Source of the DNA: Anaerostipes faecalis
GTDB taxonomy: Bacteria; Bacillota; Clostridia; Lachnospirales; Lachnospiraceae
DNA: 64,000 bases
Assembly: GCF_018982945.1 (NCBI RefSeq)
Contig: NZ_JABRXE010000003.1
Location: 186,001-250,000 of the forward strand
Direction: 5' to 3'
The translations under genes and the position numbers were made by a program. The notes under the pieces were generated by a model. It searched no databases, was not told where the DNA came from, and was given only the letters and a program-made list of their open reading frames with translations. Positions within the stretch are counted from its first letter, which is position 1; every line of letters starts with the position of its first letter. Below, one piece after another: positions 57,307-64,000 of the stretch.

Positions 57307-57765
57307 CTAAACAAAAATGTTTAGCAGACCCAATATAAATCCAATCAATCCTCCCAACCTTACAATTGTATTAAGTTCTTTTTTCATAACGGCAAGCACC
57401 ATATCTTCCAGTTCATCAACCGTCATAAGATTTACTTTTTCTTCAGCTATGGATGCTAAATCTAAATTATCAAATATTTTCCCAATGCAAGGCTTCATTA
57501 CTTTAACAAAGACTTGTGTAATGATATTTTTTATATCCGTTTCACTTATATCAATATCTGACAGCATGCTTGTAATGCTTTTTTCTTCCATTTCCTCTAA
57601 TTTTTTTAAAATCAACGGATATACATAATCAGTCCCCTGTTCAGTAATCATGGTTTGTAATTCCGCTCCAATTGGAACTGTGACAGACTGAATTAATTCA
57701 TCTTTCAGTAACATCTGCAGCATTGTACCCTGCACCTTTCCTATGATTTCATATAAGACTCTTGT
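57307..57765 (-). pseudogene. C-terminal remnant of a DUF445 family membrane protein
   Basis: The frame carries the DUF445 end pattern: KVQGTMLQML, VTVPIGAELQTM and, at the end, ELEDMVLAVMKKELNTIVRLGGLIGFILG. About 145 residues remain of a family of roughly 400, and the frame runs upstream through LTRVLYEIIGKV into the last codons of the citrate synthase gene without any start for a full protein. A GTG with a weak site at 57735 could express the fragment. A deletion that joined the two genes is the simplest explanation. Confidence 0.6.
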
Positions 57766-59096
57766 CAGTTTCTTTCTTCCATCACGCTCATATATGCGGG
57801 ACGGATAATTTTATTCGTACAAATAAGTTCCTCAATCCGATGTGCACTCCACCCTACGATTCGGGCAATTGCAAAAATAGCTGTATAGAGTTCCTGCGGA
57901 ATTCCCAGCATTTCATATACAAAACCGCTGTAAAAATCAATATTCGGACTAACACCTTTATAAATCTTTCTTTTCTCTGCAATCAGTTTCGGAGCAATTT
58001 CTTCGATATTCTGGTATAACTGCATATCTTTCTGTCTGTTCTTTTCCCTGACAAGTTTTTCTACATATTCCTTAAACACACGTTCTCTTGGGTCTGACAA
58101 GGAATAGATGGCATGTCCCATACCATAAATAAGTCCTTTTTTATCAAATGCTTCTTTGTTCAATATTTTAGTCAGGTATGAAGCAATTTCATCCTTATCG
58201 CTATAATCACTTACGTGGTTTCTGATATCCTCCATCATTTGCATGACCTTGATATTCGCTCCACCATGCTTAGGACCTTTTAGTGACGACATTGCTGCTG
58301 CAATTGTAGAATAGGTATCAGAACCGGAAGATGTTACCACTCTGGTTGTAAAGGTAGAATTATTTCCTCCTCCATGTTCCATATGAAGAATCAGTGCCGT
58401 ATCTAATACCTTTGCCTCCACCTGTGAATATTGTTTATCCGGTCTAAGCATCATAAGCAGATTTTCCGCTGTGGAAAGTTTCGGGTCCGGTTGATGTATA
58501 TACATACTTGCCTGCTTTTCATAATGATTGTATGCGTGGTATCCGTATACTGCCAAAAGAGGAAATTCACTGATAAGCTGCATACTTTGTCTTAGTACAT
58601 TTGGGATACTGGTATCCTTTGCTCTTTCATCATAAGAGGCAATCGTCAGAATACTTCTTGTCATGGAATTCATGATATCTTCCGTCGGGGCCTTCATGAT
58701 AACATCCCTAGTAAAATTCGTCGGCAATGTCCGGCATTCTCCAAGCAGTCTGATAAACTCTGCCTGCTTTGCTTCATCCGGTAGTTCTCCCATTAGAAGA
58801 AGATATGCTATCTTCTCAAATCCCAATTCATTTTCCCCTAATGAGCGAATCAATTCCGGAACCTGATACCCTCGGTACCAGAGTTTTCCATCCGCCGGAA
58901 CTTTCTGACCATTTACAAGATCTGAGGACGTAATTTTTGAAATTTTAGTAAGTCCTGTGAGCACACCATTACCCTTCTCGTCACGCAGGCCAAGATTCAC
59001 ATCATATTCATCATATAGCCGAGGTGCAATGCTATCATTTTTGATACAGATTTTCTGTGCCTCACTGGTATATTTATTCATCTCCTCTGTCAGCAT
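57765..59096 (-). CDS. Citrate synthase
   Basis: 443 residues from the ATG at 59096 (GGAGG nine bases upstream, overlapping the end of the marR gene by 23 bases). Catalytic residues: His in MEHGGGNNSTFTTRVV, His in GPKHGGANIKV and Asp in NIDFYSGFVYEML, with an R-rich N-terminal YRGYQVPELI segment. It condenses acetyl-CoA and oxaloacetate; in anaerobes it feeds 2-oxoglutarate and glutamate synthesis. It resembles the longer type with a 50-residue N-terminal extension. It is third in a flavodoxin-marR-citrate synthase unit, a context I do not recognise as standard. Confidence 0.92.
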   Translation of the reverse strand: MLTEEMNKYTSEAQKICIKNDSIAPRLYDEYDVNLGLRDEKGNGVLTGLTKISKITSSDLVNGQKVPADGKLWYRGYQVPELIRSLGENELGFEKIAYLLLMGELPDEAKQAEFIRLLGECRTLPTNFTRDVIMKAPTEDIMNSMTRSILTIASYDERAKDTSIPNVLRQSMQLISEFPLLAVYGYHAYNHYEKQASMYIHQPDPKLSTAENLLMMLRPDKQYSQVEAKVLDTALILHMEHGGGNNSTFTTRVVTSSGSDTYSTIAAAMSSLKGPKHGGANIKVMQMMEDIRNHVSDYSDKDEIASYLTKILNKEAFDKKGLIYGMGHAIYSLSDPRERVFKEYVEKLVREKNRQKDMQLYQNIEEIAPKLIAEKRKIYKGVSPNIDFYSGFVYEMLGIPQELYTAIFAIARIVGWSAHRIEELICTNKIIRPAYMSVMEERN

Positions 59097-59574
59097 TCTC
59101 TTCACCCTCCATTCTCTCCTGTTCACTGTGCATAATAGTTTCCAGCTGTTTCATAAGATTTAAAAGTTCAATCAGATTATCCCTTCCGAATTTTTCAATA
59201 ACATTTCCATAATATTCTTTAAAAATGGCCTGCTGCTGTTCCAACAATTTTATTCCCTGATCCGTAATAGTAACATAAGTACCCTCATTGCCATCTCCAT
59301 CGTGGGACCATTTTACAAGTCCCTGCTCGTTGAGTCTACTTACTAGTTTTGAAGCCTGGCGGATTGTAATCTGCATTTTTTCTGATAAATCTTTCAGATA
59401 CGTTTTTCCTTCATAGATTTCTTGTTCTTTTCCCGTATCCTGAATGATATGCAACACAATATAATCAGCTTCATTAATCAGGTGACTGGCTTTTATTTTA
59501 TTAAAAAGGTATCTTCTAAGTGTCAGCTCATTCCCAAGTTTTAGTACATCTATTTCTTTTTTATTTTCTTCCAT
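59074..59574 (-). CDS. MarR family transcriptional regulator
   Basis: 166 residues from the ATG at 59574 (AAGGAG ten bases upstream; an in-frame ATG seven codons earlier overlaps the flavodoxin stop). The winged helix is YLKDLSEKMQITIRQASKLVSRLNEQGLVKW with wing SHDGDGNEGTYVTITDQG, flanked by long dimerisation helices. It has a Glu/Asp-rich tail. It lies between flavodoxin and citrate synthase genes and overlaps both by 15-25 bases, so all three are coupled. Target and ligand unknown. Confidence 0.85.
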   Translation of the reverse strand: MEENKKEIDVLKLGNELTLRRYLFNKIKASHLINEADYIVLHIIQDTGKEQEIYEGKTYLKDLSEKMQITIRQASKLVSRLNEQGLVKWSHDGDGNEGTYVTITDQGIKLLEQQQAIFKEYYGNVIEKFGRDNLIELLNLMKQLETIMHSEQERMEGEENADRGDE

Positions 59575-59588
59575 GTATCTCACTCTCC

Positions 59589-60113
59589 TTACCATATCGG
59601 AATTGACCCACTGCGTTCAGCCATTTGCTGTATTTCCCGTGCATACTGGCATGCTCTGCTTAAATCATCCTCATCCGGATGTGTGCTTCCTACTTCAAAC
59701 ATCTGGCGGAGCTTGTCCGCCTGCTGCGGCATCTTCTCTATAATTGTTGCACGATTATCTGGTTTCACATTACCCTGGCATAAAAACATTCCCATATACT
59801 CTGCTTCTTCTGGAATCCATACATCCAACCTTTTCTCCAGATTTTTTCTGTACTGTTCTGTTGCAAGGAAACCACAAGTTGCAAAAAAGGCCAGTCTGCT
59901 TTCCGGAAGTTCTTCCAAAACATCCAGAATATCCACACCACAGATTCCATTACGTATTCCAAATCCTACAAAATAAAGATCTGCTTCTGGTACTTCTCCT
60001 TTGCTGTCGATATCATAGATTTCTTTTTCATCTGAATCAATTGCTTCGTAAATCTCCCTTGCTATCTTTCTCGTATTCCCACTTTTTGACTGGTAGATGA
60101 CTGCGTACTTCAT
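59589..60113 (-). CDS. Flavodoxin family protein
   Basis: 174 residues. The FMN phosphate loop is QSKSGNTRKIA (8-18), followed by FVGFGIRNGICG and FFATCGFLATEQYRKN, as in flavodoxins with an extended C-terminus. It transfers single electrons between ferredoxin-dependent enzymes. It is first gene of a unit with marR and citrate synthase genes. The groEL terminator lies directly upstream, so it must have its own promoter in the 25-bp gap or rely on readthrough; I see only a TAAAA-type -10 candidate there. Confidence 0.82.
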   Translation of the reverse strand: MKYAVIYQSKSGNTRKIAREIYEAIDSDEKEIYDIDSKGEVPEADLYFVGFGIRNGICGVDILDVLEELPESRLAFFATCGFLATEQYRKNLEKRLDVWIPEEAEYMGMFLCQGNVKPDNRATIIEKMPQQADKLRQMFEVGSTHPDEDDLSRACQYAREIQQMAERSGSIPIW

Positions 60114-60135
60114 TTATTTTAACCTCCGATATAGT

Positions 60136-60170
60136 AAAAAAGGGAGCAACCTCATCGTCCAGTTACTCCC
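60136..60170 (-). terminator. Terminator of the groESL operon
   Basis: GGGAG(T/C)AAC arms (60142-60150 and 60162-60170) with an 11-base loop followed by T6 on the minus strand, about 25 bp after the groEL stop. Confidence 0.85.
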
Positions 60171-60193
60171 TTACAATAGCAGCTTTGTTTTCC

Positions 60194-61831
<1,638 letters not shown>

Positions 61832-61866
61832 TTATTCGTATCTGTATCATACTTTTATAGCTGTCT

Positions 61867-62151
61867 TTACTCTACAACAGCGATAATATCATTCTGGCTC
61901 ACGATAATGAATTCTTCCTCATCCATCTTCACTTCTGTTCCTGCATATTTGGAATAAATGACTTTATCACCCTCTTTTACCTGCATTGCAGCTATTTTTC
62001 CGTTATCCTCTTTTCCAGGTCCGACAGCAATCACAACTGCTTCCTGTGGTTTTTCCTTTGCACTGTCAGGCAGGATAATACCGGATTTTGTTTTTTGCTC
62101 TGCCTCCTGCTGTTTTAAAACAACTCTGTCTCCTAATGGTTTTAACTTCAT
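61867..62151 (-). CDS. groES: Co-chaperonin GroES
   Basis: 94 residues from the ATG at 62151 (AAGGA nine bases upstream; the longer frame begins inside the leader next to CIRCE). Typical pattern: KLKPLGDRVVLKQ, the mobile loop KTKSGIILPDSAKEKPQEAVVIAVG (anchor SGIILPD), and KVIYSKYAGTEVK. It forms the heptameric lid of GroEL. The operon promoter and the CIRCE element lie directly upstream. Confidence 0.96.
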   Translation of the reverse strand: MKLKPLGDRVVLKQQEAEQKTKSGIILPDSAKEKPQEAVVIAVGPGKEDNGKIAAMQVKEGDKVIYSKYAGTEVKMDEEEFIIVSQNDIIAVVE

Positions 62152-62174
62152 ATTTTGCCTTCCTTTCCGCTTTG

Positions 62175-62201
62175 TTAGCACTCGTTTCTTTTGAGTGCTA
62201 G
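62175..62201. promoter_or_regulatory. CIRCE element (HrcA operator) of groESL
   Basis: TTAGCACTC, nine-base spacer, GAGTGCTAG: one mismatch to the standard TTAGCACTC-N9-GAGTGCTAA. It lies in the transcribed leader, 23 bases before the groES start. hrcA itself is not in the window. Confidence 0.95.
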
Positions 62202-62263
62202 CGAAAGTCTAAAAAATTTTGCTTCTTTAGAAGCATTATTTTTAAATTGTTTAATTTTAAAGT

Positions 62264-62292
62264 GTTATACAACATTTTATTGCTCTTGTCAA
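62264..62292 (-). promoter_or_regulatory. Promoter of groESL
   Basis: Minus-strand TTGACA (62287-62292), 17-base spacer, TATAAC (62264-62269), about 60 bp upstream of the CIRCE element. Confidence 0.85.
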
Positions 62293-62312
62293 TAGATTTT
62301 ATCTTTTTTTAT

Positions 62313-62344
62313 AAAAAAAGCAGAGAGTAAAAAATTCTCTCTGC
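62313..62344 (-). terminator. Terminator of the MarR gene upstream of groESL
   Basis: GCAGAGAG/CTCTCTGC arms (62320-62327 and 62337-62344) followed by T7 on the minus strand, seven bases beyond the stop codon at 62351. Confidence 0.9.
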
Positions 62345-62350
62345 AGATGT

Positions 62351-62782
62351 TCAGATCAGTTTCTGGATATTTCTAAATATCTTCTCTGTTGTCTTTTTAT
62401 AAGCGGCAATTTCTTCCTGGGAAATTCCTTGAAAAATCTGCTGATCCAGTTCTCTTTTAATTTTTGCTATCTCTGCTATGATTACTCCTGCACTATCACT
62501 GACCAGATAATGCATATATCTCCTGTCATTTTTATCCGGTACTGCTGTAATCAATTCTTTTCGGTATAGATCATCGATTGCCTGTGATACATGTCCACGA
62601 TTCAACTTCAGTTTCCTGTAAATATCAGTCGGTGTATTTTCATTAGCAGACCTTGAAAGATAATACAACACTTCAATATCTACTTTCTTTAAATCATATT
62701 CTTTTTTTATCACTGAAAAACGGCTTTCCATCAAATGTTTGAAATCACCGCCTTTTAATGCGATTTCTAATTGCTCATCCAT
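62351..62782 (-). CDS. MarR family transcriptional regulator
   Basis: 143 residues from the ATG at 62782 (AGGTGAGGG upstream; an in-frame GTG three codons earlier is possible). The winged helix includes TPTDIYRKLKLNRGHVSQAIDDLYRKELI and wing DKNDRRYMHYLVSD; the ends are helical. It lies just upstream of the groESL promoter in the same direction but is separated by its own terminator. Target unknown; no obvious partner gene. Confidence 0.82.
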   Translation of the reverse strand: MDEQLEIALKGGDFKHLMESRFSVIKKEYDLKKVDIEVLYYLSRSANENTPTDIYRKLKLNRGHVSQAIDDLYRKELITAVPDKNDRRYMHYLVSDSAGVIIAEIAKIKRELDQQIFQGISQEEIAAYKKTTEKIFRNIQKLI

Positions 62783-62988
62783 TTCCCTCACCTACCTTCC
62801 AATACTTTAATTTTAAATATTTTAGCATTGGAGTATTATTATTTCAAGTACCAAAAACACCTTATCCAGTTCGCTTAGCTTATGATATCTCTTTCCAGTG
62901 TATCCCTTTCCATTAAGCGTTCTACGAAAATCGAACTTTCCTATAAAAAACAGCCTGACTTGTATTGTCATTTTGTGTCACTACTATT

Positions 62989-63564
62989 TCAGAATATGTC
63001 TACAAATTGTTTAACTAATCTCACTATTCCAAAAATACTTGCACCAAATGCGATAATTGATAAAACCCCAGCAGTAATAGCTTCAATAACATTTATTACG
63101 CCAGACACTTCTTTATGTAATTTAGGAAAAATAAATTCTTTAGCTTTAACTACCAATGTAAAAAATGTTTTTATAAATCCCATTAGCACATACAAAAAAT
63201 AAGCTAATACTACTATTCCGCCTAAGCAGAATAACACATCACAATACCATTTTCCACATTCCATGTTTCCCAGAAAATAGTTCACCTCAAAAACAAAAAT
63301 CATTAGTATCACAGCAACTATTAATGCGTGTAACCCCATAGCAGTCATAATCTTATCTTTTCTATCTCTACTGATTGTAGGAAACATAATGAACCATACC
63401 GCTATACAAACTGTTCCTATTGTCATCCTGGTATCATTCTGTGTCGCACCACATATAGGACTATATGCACCGATAAAGGTCATAAACATACCCATAAGTA
63501 AAGCACCTATATTTATACTTATATGAATCCTATATCCATGTTTTTTCAAAAATTCTTTTAACAT
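62989..63564 (-). CDS. Four-segment membrane protein, unknown function
   Basis: 191 residues with four or five hydrophobic segments: ISINIGALLMGMFMTFIGAY, IGTVCIAVWFIMFPTI, ALIVAVILMIFVFEV and VLFCLGGIVVLAYFLYVLMGF, then a C-terminal VLSIIAFGASIFGIV. The ends and loops are basic (LKEFLKKHGYR). No family motif is recognised. It begins 57 bp after the ORF running off the right edge, in the same direction, so the two may be co-transcribed; this could be the edge of an accessory region. Confidence 0.6.
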   Translation of the reverse strand: MLKEFLKKHGYRIHISINIGALLMGMFMTFIGAYSPICGATQNDTRMTIGTVCIAVWFIMFPTISRDRKDKIMTAMGLHALIVAVILMIFVFEVNYFLGNMECGKWYCDVLFCLGGIVVLAYFLYVLMGFIKTFFTLVVKAKEFIFPKLHKEVSGVINVIEAITAGVLSIIAFGASIFGIVRLVKQFVDIF

Positions 63565-63621
63565 TCTTTCTTATTTCTCCTGCGTTTTTCTGATTTTATA
63601 TTCCTAAAATATCCAATAATT

Positions 63622-64000
63622 TTAGTCACATGAATATTTTACATAATCATATGCACACAACAACCTTCTATAATCCGTCGTATTACCAATTTCACCACTC
63701 AATGTTTTCAAGTACTCCTCTATATCTTCAGGCATGAAATTACCTTTCAACAATGCATATGCAATAATTTGATTTTTATAAGTCATCGCATAACTTTCAT
63801 TGTTCAGTATATCTTCAAGTGTTGTTTCTTTCACATCAAATTTTTGCTCAATTTGTCGTTTTAGAGCTTCTAATTTGCTATTCTGCTGTTTTTTTAATTT
63901 TTCTATTCTTTTAATACTTGGATCAATCTTTGCGAATGCATATATCGGGAAAAACTGTTGCGATTGTATCATAACCTTATCAACATTTTCTAATTCATCT
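63622..64000 (-). CDS. Unknown protein, partial at the right edge
   Basis: The frame is open from 63622 to the window end and reads at least DELENVDKVMIQSQQFFPI upstream of an internal ATG at 63972, so the true start lies outside the window. The visible part has a basic coiled-coil-like stretch (IEKLKKQQNSKLEALKRQIEQK) followed by an acidic C-terminus with LEDILNNESYAM and LCAYDYVKY. No family is recognised. It precedes the membrane-protein gene and may pair with it. Confidence 0.55.
   Translation of the reverse strand, partial: DELENVDKVMIQSQQFFPIYAFAKIDPSIKRIEKLKKQQNSKLEALKRQIEQKFDVKETTLEDILNNESYAMTYKNQIIAYALLKGNFMPEDIEEYLKTLSGEIGNTTDYRRLLCAYDYVKYSCD

Overview
The window reads as chromosomal DNA of a strictly anaerobic, low-GC Firmicute, most likely a gut Lachnospiraceae. 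Supporting signs are AT-rich intergenic DNA, TTGACA/TATAAT promoters with 16-17 bp spacers, strong GGAGG ribosome sites, a CIRCE-controlled groESL operon, a CcpA-type cre site, a four-subunit ferredoxin-dependent oxoacid oxidoreductase and several 4Fe-4S proteins. I cannot name a species. No rRNA, tRNA, CRISPR array, transposase or prophage was recognised.

Layout. 0-5.7 kb: start of an amino-acid ABC permease, an EF-G/TetM-like GTPase fused to an NYN nuclease domain, an RpiB-like isomerase, a GpsA-like dehydrogenase and the broken remains of a PRD/EIIB/EIIA regulator. 5.9-15.7 kb: a dicarboxylate-type symporter, a DeoR regulator and a seven-gene sugar or polyol operon (two zinc alcohol dehydrogenases, AlsE-like epimerase, sugar-porter MFS protein, class II aldolase, PfkB kinase, aldo/keto reductase) with a consensus promoter and a cre site. 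15.8-20.7 kb: xanthine dehydrogenase operon with a MocA-like cytidylyltransferase and xpt, preceded by a promoter and a terminator-like leader hairpin. 20.7-23.9 kb: pdxST with a class V aminotransferase and an ECF S component. 24-41 kb: nth, two NCS2 nucleobase permeases, a PurF homologue lacking its glutaminase cysteine, a TPP-riboswitch thiD-cytX operon, porCDAB plus a LysR regulator, a YeiH-type exporter with a possible cysteine-codon leader peptide, and a Crp/Fnr regulator divergent from a ferredoxin-like gene.

41-52.5 kb is a mosaic of small genes: flavin reductase, bioY behind a BirA operator, DUF1284-like protein, yaaA, an SDR, a CYTH protein, a decayed XRE regulator, glgA with a long Lys/Ala/Glu repeat extension, a truncated Abi/HEPN protein and an MBL hydrolase. 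52.5-64 kb holds a MATE transporter, an EFR1-type flavodoxin-ferredoxin protein divergent from an Rrf2 repressor, a HAD phosphatase, a DUF445 remnant, a flavodoxin-marR-citrate synthase operon, groESL, another MarR regulator and a membrane protein. An open frame runs off the right edge.

Functional themes are purine uptake and oxidation (xdh, xpt, two NCS2 permeases, PurF homologue), cofactor supply (B6, thiamine, biotin) and ferredoxin/flavodoxin redox metabolism. A dispersed hairpin-rich repeat family lies in several intergenic gaps between 25 and 41 kb. The most unusual items are the GTPase-nuclease fusion, the PurF homologue without Cys, the B6/aminotransferase operon, the yeiH leader ORF, the xdh leader hairpin and the tandem-repeat extension on glycogen synthase.
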